Assembly (NCBI GenBank): GCA_000496215.1 | Contig: KI543197.1 | Coordinates: 93,098-99,095 of the forward strand | From: an uncultured archaeon A07HN63 | GTDB lineage: Archaea; Halobacteriota; Halobacteria; Halobacteriales; Haloferacaceae | Reading direction: 5' to 3' | Length of the DNA stretch: 5,998 nt | In this document: one piece after another, positions 1 to 5,861 of the stretch | How the letters are laid out: the number at the start of each line of letters is the position of its first letter | Numbering within the stretch: position 1 is the first letter of the stretch | Translations under genes and position numbers: made by a program | Notes under the pieces: generated by a model | Databases searched by the model: none | Told to the model about the DNA's origin: nothing | What the model saw: the letters and a program-made list of their open reading frames with translations, nothing else

Positions 1-561
1 TCTACTTGTTTGTAGGTAGATCGCCAGCCGGAGCCTGCACAACCAACTTGACCTTGTCTGATTGGGATAGCGAGCTGACCCGCTGACGTTAGTGAGGTTG
101 AATCTCACAACCATGAGATCCTCTACATCTGCAAGAATCGATGTCTCTTTTTGAAACCCCTGAATGGGGTAATACGATATCACGTCACCGTTCGTCCTGT
201 TATTCCCACTGATCACGGTCGCGTTACTACCTGAGGAGAGCGTGTACGATGCCTTGCTCAGGTTGATTGCATCGGAGCCGGCTGCCAGCCGGAAACTCGC
301 ATTCAGCACCTCGATTTTCTGATTACCTTCGAGCGAGGTTTGATCAAGATCGTCCTTGTACTCGTAGCCAACGATCTTCCCGACCTGGATGAGATCACTG
401 ACTTCAGCGGTCGTTTCCTGACCGGTCTGTTGGGCCTGTGCTTGCAGGAGGCCAGCGGTATTGATCAGCACGCCAGCGGCGATAGCCGCGACGAGCACCA
501 TCGCGATAAAGACGATGAGCGTACCAATCCCCACTTGACCCCGATTTTCCGTGTTCAACAT
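1..561 (-). CDS. Archaellin (archaeal flagellin), 3' end outside window, probably frameshifted
   Basis: Structural subunit of the archaellum filament, exported and assembled at the cell surface. The first 45 residues are diagnostic: a short N-terminus ending Asn6-Arg7-Gly8, the expected prepilin-peptidase (FlaK/ArlK) cut after Gly8, then Q-V-G-I-G-T-L and a hydrophobic segment to about residue 39. Six Asn-X-Ser/Thr sequons (N87, N100, N113, N121, N155, N158) fit the surface N-glycosylation known for haloarchaeal archaellins. The ATG at 561 follows a GGAGG Shine-Dalgarno at 576-572. The reading frame stays open to the window edge (187 codons), but after about residue 160 it becomes rich in Arg, Trp and Cys, unlike an archaellin. 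The -1 frame from 70 onward instead reads SDKVKLVVQAPAGD, a typical archaellin C-terminal beta segment, and stops at a TAG at 4-2. I infer a one-base deletion between about 88 and 70, so this may be a pseudogene. The archaellin family is sure; the paralogue is not. Confidence 0.85.
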   Translation of the reverse strand, partial: MLNTENRGQVGIGTLIVFIAMVLVAAIAAGVLINTAGLLQAQAQQTGQETTAEVSDLIQVGKIVGYEYKDDLDQTSLEGNQKIEVLNASFRLAAGSDAINLSKASYTLSSGSNATVISGNNRTNGDVISYYPIQGFQKETSILADVEDLMVVRFNLTNVSGSARYPNQTRSSWLCRLRLAIYLQTSR

Positions 562-571
562 GGTCTTACTC

Positions 572-576
572 CCTCC
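572..576 (-). promoter_or_regulatory. Shine-Dalgarno of the archaellin gene
   Basis: GGAGG within a G-rich run on the minus strand, 10 nt before the ATG at 561. It fixes the archaellin start and implies a leadered mRNA, unlike the apparently leaderless genes elsewhere in the window. Confidence 0.6.
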
Positions 577-593
577 CCGAACCGACTGTTCGG
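577..593 (-). repeat. 6-bp inverted repeat in the archaellin leader
   Basis: CCGAAC and GTTCGG arms (577-582 and 588-593) with a 5-nt loop, directly abutting the Shine-Dalgarno at 572-576. In the archaellin mRNA it would form a short GC-rich hairpin just upstream of the ribosome-binding site. The symmetry is visible in the sequence; any regulatory role is inference, and a 6-bp stem can arise by chance. Confidence 0.35.
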
Positions 594-626
594 ATCAGAC
601 GTATGTTAGCGAAACAGACTTTCACT

Positions 627-645
627 AATAAAATTACTTTTTAAA
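627..645 (-). promoter_or_regulatory. Probable TATA-box region of the archaellin gene
   Basis: The block 601-660 is only about 23% GC. On the minus strand it contains TTTAAAAA (645-638) and TTTTATTA (634-627). Either could be the TATA element, giving a transcription start near 605-618 and a leader of roughly 45-55 nt that contains the hairpin and Shine-Dalgarno. Confidence 0.45.
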
Positions 646-924
646 TTATCAGTTCAAATAATTTAGAGGTAGTCAGCAACGACGAAACCCACGGATATTC
701 GCTGTTGTCGTCCAGGCCAATCGAACCTGTTCTGGATTCTTGACCTCCATACCACGCTGAAACAGTCATACACGCCCTCTAAAGCAGCTCGTTCGATTGC
801 TGTAGAGCCACAACGCAGAAACGTCGCAGTGATGTCGATATGGCAGCCCACAGAGGTAGTCACGCTATTCAGGGCAGCTATCAACTATGTCATCGGCGTT
901 ATTTATCAAAACCAATAATATCGG

Positions 925-1389
925 TTACTCGATTCGCTCGCCCTGATACCCGCCCTCGTAGGTATCGTCGTGATCGGCATCGGCGAGGACGATCTGTCCG
1001 ACGCGTGCATCCTCTTCGATCTCGATCTCGTGGTGAACCTCGAGCAACCCCTCGCCCTTGCCCTCGTAGCCGGCGTCCCAGACGGCCGTATGGAGCATAC
1101 AGGAGTTCCGCATGAGCGACGACCGGGGGTAGATGAACCCGACGTGGCCGTCGGGTATGTGGACGGTTTCGGTGTACTGGAGCACGTACGCGCCCGGCGC
1201 AAGCGCGAACACACCTTCGTCAGCGTCGATCTCACGGCGGTCGCCGACCGTCTTGCCGTCGGTTCCGATCCGGCCGGGTTCGGTCTGTTCGTAGATCGCT
1301 GCGGCCGTGAGGTCGACGCCGTTGGGCTGGACCTGCGCCTCGCTCACGGGGGTGATGTGCTCGGCGACGACGCTGCCGGGTTCGAACAT
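925..1389 (-). CDS. dut: dUTPase / dCTP deaminase-family nucleotide hydrolase
   Basis: Trimeric dUTPase/dCTP deaminase superfamily enzyme, a cytoplasmic dNTP-pool enzyme that limits uracil in DNA by hydrolysing dUTP to dUMP and/or deaminating dCTP. The ATG at 1389 gives 154 residues, the family's usual size, beginning MFEPGSVVAEHITPV. An in-frame extension to 1611 is rejected because it runs through non-conserved sequence and overlaps the aconitase start. Visible motifs are QPNGVDL (21-27), the phosphate-binding PRSSL (88-92), the nucleoside-pocket WDAGYEG (104-110), LLEV with Glu117 in the position of the dCTP deaminase catalytic Glu, and a C-terminal Y-E-G-G-Y-Q-G-E (144-151) resembling the dCTP-deaminase lid motif. 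The exact reaction (dUTPase, deaminase or both) cannot be settled by eye. The gene is divergent from aconitase and I see no clear Shine-Dalgarno, so the mRNA may be leaderless. Confidence 0.8.
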   Translation of the reverse strand: MFEPGSVVAEHITPVSEAQVQPNGVDLTAAAIYEQTEPGRIGTDGKTVGDRREIDADEGVFALAPGAYVLQYTETVHIPDGHVGFIYPRSSLMRNSCMLHTAVWDAGYEGKGEGLLEVHHEIEIEEDARVGQIVLADADHDDTYEGGYQGERIE

Positions 1390-1518
1390 GGCCGAGCGGT
1401 CGGGAGACAGGTGCAAAACGCTACCGGAGTGGGTTCTCGGTGGCTCAACTACCTGTTGCGACAGCGCCACAGCGGGGCTACTGGCCGTCATACCGGGGTT
1501 TCTCAGGGCATACACGGG

Positions 1519-1526
1519 ATTTATGT
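1519..1526 (+). promoter_or_regulatory. Probable TATA box of the aconitase gene
   Basis: ATTTATGT centred about 31 nt before the ATG at 1553. This spacing would start transcription at or a few bases before the start codon, giving the leaderless mRNA common in haloarchaea. The box overlaps an upstream in-frame ATG at 1523, which argues against using that ATG as the start. Confidence 0.5.
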
Positions 1527-1529
1527 CTG

Positions 1530-1546
1530 CGCAGGCACGACCTGCG
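1530..1546. repeat. Inverted repeat between TATA box and aconitase start
   Basis: CGCAGG (1530-1535) and CCTGCG (1541-1546) are perfect reverse complements separated by 5 bp, with half-site centres 11 bp apart (about one helical turn). The element lies exactly between the TATA-like box and the start codon, where a bound regulator would block initiation. The symmetry is seen; the operator role is inferred and chance is possible. Confidence 0.35.
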
Positions 1547-1552
1547 GACGTT

Positions 1553-3532
1553 ATGGGACAGACGCTTACCGAAAAGATCCTTGATGACCACCTTGTCGAG
1601 GGGGAACTCACCCCCGGCGAGGAGATCGGTATCGAGATCGATCAGACGCTCACACAGGATACCACCGGCACGATGGTCTGGCTGCAGTTCGAGGCCCTCG
1701 GGCTCGAAGATGTCCAGACCGAACTCGCCGCCCAGTACTGTGACCACCAGACCTACCAGTTCGACTTCAAGAACACCGACGACCACCGCTTCCTCCGGTC
1801 GGCCGCGGGCACCTTCGGTGCGCATTTCTCGCGGCCCGGCAACGGCATCTGTCACAACGTCCACAAGGAGAACTTCGCCGCCCCCGGCAAGACGCTCCTC
1901 GGTTCGGACAGCCACACGCCGACTCCCGGCGGGCTGGGCCAGCTCGCTATCGGCGCGGGCGGCCTCGATATCGCCGTCGCCATGGGTGGCGGCCCCTACT
2001 ACGTCGAGATGCCGGAGATCGTCAACGTCCGACTCGAAGGCGAACTCGAAGGCTGGGCCTCCGCGAAGGACGTGATCCTCGAGATGCTGCGCCGCCTCAC
2101 GGTCAAAGGTGGCGTCGGCAAGGTCTTCGAGTACACCGGCCCCGGCGTCGAGTCGCTGACCGTCCCCGAGCGAACGACGATCACCAACATGGGCACGGAA
2201 CTCGGCGCGACCTCCTCAATCTTCCCGACCGACGAGCAGACCGAGGATTATCTCGAACGGCTCGGTCGCGGCGAGGATTACGAGAAGCTCGAACCCGACG
2301 CAGACGCCGAGTACGCCGACCAGATCACCATCGACCTCTCGGAGCTCGAACCGCTCATCGCCAAACCGAGCATGCCGGACAATGTCGTGCCCGTGCGCGA
2401 AGTCGAAGGCGAGCGCGTCGAGCAGGTCATGATCGGCTCCTGTACGAACGGCAGCTACGAGGACATCCTGCCGGGCGCGAAGATGCTCAAGGGCCGCGAG
2501 GTGGCCAAACACACCGAGATGATCGTCGCCCCTGCCTCGAAGCAGTCCGCCGAAATCCTCGCCCGACAGGGCTGGACCGCCGAGCTGATGGCCGCCGGTG
2601 TCAACTTCTCGGAGGCGACCTGTGGGGCCTGTATCGGCATCGGCCACGTGCCGGCCTCCGATTCGGTCTCACTCCGCACCTTCAACCGCAACTTCGAGGG
2701 TCGCTCCGGAATCGAAGACGACAGCGTCTATCTCTGCTCGCCGGAGGTCGCCACCGCCGCCGCGATCAAGGGCGAGATCGTCGATCCGCGCGACCTCGCC
2801 GAGGAGCTCGGCGATCTCGAACCGCCGGGCATCGAACTGCCCGACGAGTACGACGGCTCCGAGGCCGACCTGATCGACCCCGACGAGTCAATCGACGACG
2901 AACTCATCAAGGGGCCGAACATCGGCGACGTGCCGCTGAAGGACCCGCTCGGCGACACCGTCGGCGGCGAGAGCATCCTCAAGATGAAGGACAACATCAC
3001 GACCGATCACATCATCCCCGCCACCGCGGATATCCTGATGTACCGGTCGAACATCGAGAAGCTCTCGGAGTTCACGCTCTCCCGCGTTGACGACACCTTC
3101 GCCGACCGCGCGCTCGAAGCCGACGGCGGCGTCCTTGTCGCTGGCGAGAACTACGGACAGGGATCCTCGCGTGAACACGCCGCGCTGTGTCCGATGTACC
3201 TCGGGATCGAGGCCGTGTTTGCCCAAAGCTTCGCCCGGATTCACCGCGCAAACCTGTTCAACTTCGGGATCGTCCCGCTGACGATCGACGAGGAGACCTA
3301 CGAGCAGATCGAGCAGGGCGACGACATCACCGTCGTCGACGATGTCGGTGCCGGCGTTCGCAACGGCGAGGAGGAGTTCACCTGCCGTGTCAACGGTGAC
3401 TGGGAGTTCACCGCCGAACTCGACGCCTCCGAACGCGAACGCGACATCCTTGCCGCCGGTGGCAAGCTCTCGTGGACGAAACAGCAGGCAACCGACGAGG
3501 GCGGCAGCGGCGCAGCACCGGCCGACGACTGA
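1553..3532 (+). CDS. acn: Aconitate hydratase (aconitase), complete
   Basis: Cytoplasmic [4Fe-4S] enzyme of the TCA cycle that isomerises citrate to isocitrate via cis-aconitate. The protein has 659 residues, the haloarchaeal size and shorter than mitochondrial or AcnA/IRP forms. The catalytic domains come first: substrate-loop motif GSDSHTPTPGGLG near residues 119-131, and cluster ligands Cys297 (in GSCTNGS), Cys357 and Cys360 (in CGACIGIG). An acidic linker at about 420-465 leads to the swivel domain with DNITTDHI (from Asp480) and NYGQGSSREHA, where Ser538-Ser539-Arg540 match the catalytic SSR of mitochondrial aconitase. All key residues are present. The ATG at 1553 is chosen over in-frame starts at 1307 and 1523 because the protein then begins MGQTLTEKILDDHL, as in relatives, and sits about 31 nt after a TATA-like box. 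The nearby photolyase gene is convergent, ending 27 bp away. Homoaconitase is less likely given the context and length. Confidence 0.96.
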   Translation: MGQTLTEKILDDHLVEGELTPGEEIGIEIDQTLTQDTTGTMVWLQFEALGLEDVQTELAAQYCDHQTYQFDFKNTDDHRFLRSAAGTFGAHFSRPGNGICHNVHKENFAAPGKTLLGSDSHTPTPGGLGQLAIGAGGLDIAVAMGGGPYYVEMPEIVNVRLEGELEGWASAKDVILEMLRRLTVKGGVGKVFEYTGPGVESLTVPERTTITNMGTELGATSSIFPTDEQTEDYLERLGRGEDYEKLEPDADAEYADQITIDLSELEPLIAKPSMPDNVVPVREVEGERVEQVMIGSCTNGSYEDILPGAKMLKGREVAKHTEMIVAPASKQSAEILARQGWTAELMAAGVNFSEATCGACIGIGHVPASDSVSLRTFNRNFEGRSGIEDDSVYLCSPEVATAAAIKGEIVDPRDLAEELGDLEPPGIELPDEYDGSEADLIDPDESIDDELIKGPNIGDVPLKDPLGDTVGGESILKMKDNITTDHIIPATADILMYRSNIEKLSEFTLSRVDDTFADRALEADGGVLVAGENYGQGSSREHAALCPMYLGIEAVFAQSFARIHRANLFNFGIVPLTIDEETYEQIEQGDDITVVDDVGAGVRNGEEEFTCRVNGDWEFTAELDASERERDILAAGGKLSWTKQQATDEGGSGAAPADD

Positions 3533-3550
3533 TCGCCTCTCGACACCTTC

Positions 3551-3560
3551 GATTTTCTTT
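3551..3560 (+). terminator. T-rich tract after aconitase
   Basis: ATTTTCTTT begins about 20 nt after the aconitase TGA. Archaeal transcription often ends in such U-rich stretches without a strong hairpin, and I see no stable stem before it. It also overlaps the very 3' end of the convergent photolyase gene. Confidence 0.4.
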
Positions 3561-5133
3561 CAGCCAAACTCTGAGAGCGACGCCTGATCGTCCTCAGCCT
3601 CGGCAGCGGCGTCGCCGTCGGCAGGCGTCTGTCCCCCCGACACGCGGCCACGACGCGATAACGACGCTCGCTTGGCGACTCGGGTCGCTGAAGCGCGCGC
3701 CGGGCGTCGTCCCGAACCGCATCCAACTTTGCCTGCCCGCGCTCGCGGGCAGCCTCGTACTCGACAATCGGGTACGGGTAGTCCTCGCCGATGTCGACCC
3801 CACACTCGTCCTGTACCGCCAGCGGCGTCTTTTCTGGTTGGTCGAGAAATTCGTCGGGCAGCGGCCGGAGTTCCGGCACCCACTCGCGGATGAACGTCCC
3901 GTCTGGGTCGTTATCGCGGACCTGTTTGCGGGGGTTGTAGATCCGCAGCATATTCGTGCCGACGACGCCAGCCTGTGTCTGAAACTGCGTGTAGTTGATC
4001 GCCGGATCAGCGTCGATCAGGTGGTAGTAGAACCAGTCCGCGCCGGGTTGCCACGGCTGCTGCAGCAGGTCACAGAGAAACGACGCACACATCGCCCGCA
4101 TCCGGAAATTGAGCCAGCCTGTCTCGCGGAGGCAGCGCATTGAGGCATCGACCATCGGATACCCTGTTTGGCCCTGCTTCCACGCGTCGACGAGTTCAGG
4201 GTCGTGGCTGTCAGCGTGGAAGTCCTCCATCACCGGGTTGACCGCGGTGTCCATCCACCCCGGCCAGTCGGCGAGTTTCTGCGTGTAGTGGCGATTCCAG
4301 TAGAGCCGCGAAATAAACATCTGCTTGCCGCGGCAGTCCGCCGCGTTGGCGTTGACGTGCTGGTAGACCTCCCGCACCGAGAGACAGCCAAACCGGAGAT
4401 ACGGCGACAGCCGACTGGTGCCGTGTTCGGCGTCGCTCGGCGCGGAGATGTTGCCCGGATAGGCGTCGATGGTCCGGGTGAACTGTGCGAGTCGCCGTCG
4501 GCCGGCCTCGCGGCCGCCACGGGGAACCCGCTGTTTGGTCGGCTCGATGTCGTAGGCGCTCTCGATCCGGTCGATACTGATCGGTGTATCGGGTGTTTCG
4601 ACGGCGACGGTCTCCGCGTCGATATCGTGCTGGTCGGCCGTGAACCATTTTTCCATATGGTCGCTCCAGTCCTCGCGGGTATCGTTGGCATCCCGGACCA
4701 GCCCGTCGCCAGCGACGAACTCCACGTCGGCCGCCTCGGCTGCGGCATCGTCGCGCTCGTGGCCGTACCGGCCTGTCGGCTCCGCGGCGGCGACGATCTG
4801 CCAGCCCTGTTCCGCAAACGTCGACAGGATTTCGATGGGGTCGCCGTGGGCGTAGCCAAGGCCGCCGCCGAGGGCAGCGTACTGCTCGTCGAGATCGGCC
4901 AGTGATTCGTGCAGAAACCGAATCCGGGCGTCACACGCCAGCCCGTCGTCGCCGTAGAACGCCGGATCGAAGACGAACAGCGGGAGCACCCGATCGGCGG
5001 TTTCGCTCGCCGCCGCGAGCGCCGGATGGTCGGCGGTCCGCAGGCCGCGCCGATGCCAGACGACGACGCCCGACTCGGCCGCTGGCATTTCCGCCTGTGT
5101 CGGGTGTGTTGGAAGTGATTCCGGAGCCGCCAT
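3560..5133 (-). CDS. phr: Photolyase/cryptochrome-family protein with 3' frameshift
   Basis: FAD-dependent blue-light enzyme, probably splitting UV pyrimidine dimers in DNA. An N-terminal Rossmann-type domain starts VVVWHRRGLRTADHP. The C-terminal FAD domain has TSRLSPYLRFG (239-249), AWKQGQTGYPMVDA (317-330), LIDADPAIN (372-380) and RIYNPRKQ. The ATG at 5133 lies about 32 nt after a TATA-like box; 5088 (MPAAES) is the alternative start. Up to Glu485 (codon at 3681-3679) the sequence is photolyase-like. The open frame then gives 126 unlike residues to a stop at 3298, 235 bp antisense inside aconitase. The other frame from 3679 reads VAKRASLSRRGR and ends in an acidic DDQASLSEFG, stopping at 3562-3560. 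Restoring one G (GAGGTC instead of GAGTC) gives a 524-residue protein. Residues facing substrate and the electron-transfer chain differ from E. coli PhrB (Phe384 for Trp382, Phe343 for Asn341), as in a divergent photolyase-like subfamily, so CPD repair itself is unproven. Confidence 0.88.
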
Positions 5134-5160
5134 TTTCGTGTTCGCCCGTAGGTGTGGCAG

Positions 5161-5170
5161 CGATATAACA
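5161..5170 (-). promoter_or_regulatory. Probable TATA box of the photolyase gene
   Basis: TGTTATATCG on the minus strand, centred about 32 nt before the ATG at 5133. It is an AT island in GC-rich sequence and predicts a leaderless or nearly leaderless mRNA. It supports the 5133 start over the upstream ATG at 5193, which lies outside it. Confidence 0.5.
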
Positions 5171-5204
5171 CCCAGCCTGCCAGCGGCCGACATCGGTTTT
5201 CCGC

Positions 5205-5235
5205 GGTGTGTCCCAACCCCGGTCGTGTCAACCCC
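5205..5235. repeat. Tandem imperfect ~15-bp repeat in the phr-rimI divergent promoter
   Basis: GGTGTGTCCCAACCCC (5205-5220) is followed immediately by GGTCGTGTCAACCCC (5221-5235). The two align as GGT-GTGTC-AACCCC apart from a one-base and a two-base indel. Two head-to-tail copies in a divergent promoter resemble paired regulator sites; the function is inferred. Confidence 0.4.
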
Positions 5236-5251
5236 TCGGGTTTTTCACGAC
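5222..5251. repeat. Nested palindrome upstream of rimI
   Basis: The outer arms GTCGTG (5222-5227) and CACGAC (5246-5251) enclose inner arms AACCC (5230-5234) and GGGTT (5238-5242) around a CTC loop, with only a 2/3-nt asymmetric bulge between stems: 11 paired bases in 30 bp. The T-run at 5241-5245 lies about 28 nt before the rimI GTG, so the palindrome overlaps the expected TATA position. It could be an operator, or a small hairpin-plus-T terminator for transcription coming from the left. Confidence 0.45.
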
Positions 5252-5270
5252 TCACCGCATACTAAGCGAT

Positions 5271-5768
5271 GTGGCATCCCGTCCGAAGCCGGCTGCCGAC
5301 ACAGCCACCATCCGGCAAGCAACCCGCGCCGACCTGCTCGCGATCTACCGGATCGAAAAACAGGTCTTCGAGCAGCCGTGGCCCTACGCCGCCTTCGAGA
5401 AGTTTCTCGGCGAGCAGAACTTCCTGGTTGCCGTCGTCGGTGATTCCATCGTCGGCTACATCGTCGCCGACACGACCCCGAACGCCGGCCGCGATATCGG
5501 CCATATCAAGGACCTCGCCGTCCACCCAGACGCACAGAGCAACGGCATCGGCCGGCGGCTCCTCCGCCGGGCGGTCACCGGGCTGACCGTCGACGGCGCG
5601 GCCCGGATCAAGCTCGAAGTCCGCGAACATAATACACGCGCGCGAAGTCTGTATCGACAGGAGGGGTTCGAGCCGAGCCAGCGCATCCCCCGGTACTACG
5701 ACGACGGCGAGGCGGCACTCGTCCTCGTGAACGAGCAGTCGGTCGACGTCGATATCAGCGACGTGTAA
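5271..5768 (+). CDS. rimI: RimI-type protein N-terminal acetyltransferase (GNAT)
   Basis: GNAT-fold enzyme that transfers acetyl from acetyl-CoA to protein N-termini; archaeal RimI homologues act broadly like NatA on Ser/Ala/Thr N-termini. One complete GNAT domain fills the protein: ATIRQATRADL with YRIEK (about 12-30), FEQPWPYAAF (33-42), the substrate-side strand IGHIKDLAVHP, the acetyl-CoA loop QSNGIG (89-94, matching Q/R-x-x-G-x-G/A), then KLEVREHN with Glu116 and Asn121, LYRQEGF with Tyr128, and PRYYDDGE. I choose the GTG at 5271 (165 aa) because the conserved domain begins about 12 codons later and there is a T-rich element about 28 nt upstream. The longer in-frame ATG at 5208 would add 21 residues of low similarity and would place the palindrome inside the gene. 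It is divergent from the photolyase gene, with a ~137-bp shared promoter region. The protein substrates cannot be told from sequence. Confidence 0.88.
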   Translation: MASRPKPAADTATIRQATRADLLAIYRIEKQVFEQPWPYAAFEKFLGEQNFLVAVVGDSIVGYIVADTTPNAGRDIGHIKDLAVHPDAQSNGIGRRLLRRAVTGLTVDGAARIKLEVREHNTRARSLYRQEGFEPSQRIPRYYDDGEAALVLVNEQSVDVDISDV

Positions 5769-5833
5769 TCGTCCGGCGCTCCTGTTTCCGCGCGCCAATT
5801 GTCGAGCGACGGTTCCTCACCGGAGCGGCACTG

Positions 5834-5839
5834 TTTTTT
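5834..5839 (+). terminator. T6 tract between rimI and the downstream gene
   Basis: Six consecutive T residues 65 nt after the rimI stop and 22-28 nt before the next ATG. It may end rimI transcription or stand in for a weak TATA element of the next gene. Flanking GAGCG (5823-5827) and CGCTC (5842-5846) form a weak inverted repeat. Confidence 0.3.
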
Positions 5840-5861
5840 GTCGCTCGCTCCAGCACTCGGT

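Larger units (their letters stand above)
562..924. other. Gene-poor, AT-richer stretch between archaellin and the dUTPase-family gene
   Basis: Beyond the archaellin leader and promoter (to about 650) I find no gene I can support. A minus-strand open frame at 884-663 (73 aa) and an overlapping 42-codon frame starting with ATG near 766 have no recognisable domain, no clear Shine-Dalgarno and no acidic haloarchaeal character. GC is about 50% from 661 to 840, against about 65% to the right of 925. An 11-bp direct repeat (AGAGGTAGTCA at 665-675 and 852-862) flanks most of the interior. The segment could be a decayed gene or insertion remnant, but I found no transposase motif or terminal inverted repeats. 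Confidence 0.4.

Noticed and set aside
340..609. 89-codon plus-strand open frame over the archaellin start
   Set aside because: Antisense to the archaellin signal sequence, which is conserved and explains the region.
663..884. 73-aa minus-strand open frame as a small gene or transposase remnant
   Set aside because: No catalytic motif, known domain, Shine-Dalgarno or terminal inverted repeats; the composition does not look haloarchaeal. Kept only as an unexplained segment.
1307..1552. Longer aconitase N-terminus starting at 1307 or 1523
   Set aside because: The added residues overlap dut and its promoter, contain the TATA-like box, and do not resemble aconitase; MGQTLTEK at 1553 is the natural start.
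970..1584. 204-codon plus-strand open frame over dut
   Set aside because: Antisense shadow of the GC-rich dut gene, with no recognisable domain.
1390..1611. Longer dut N-terminus starting at 1611
   Set aside because: It would run through the divergent promoter and into aconitase; the family N-terminus is at 1389.
3298..3559. Extension of the photolyase frame to a stop at 3298, overlapping aconitase antisense
   Set aside because: The tail is Ser/Arg/Pro-rich and is the mirror of conserved aconitase codons; the natural C-terminus is found in the neighbouring frame, ending at 3560.
4168..4905. 245-codon plus-strand open frame over the photolyase
   Set aside because: Antisense shadow; the photolyase motifs on the other strand are unambiguous.
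5208..5270. Upstream ATG for rimI at 5208
   Set aside because: The extra 21 residues are unlike GNAT N-termini and cover the repeat-rich promoter; the GTG at 5271 fits a leaderless start. Not fully excluded.
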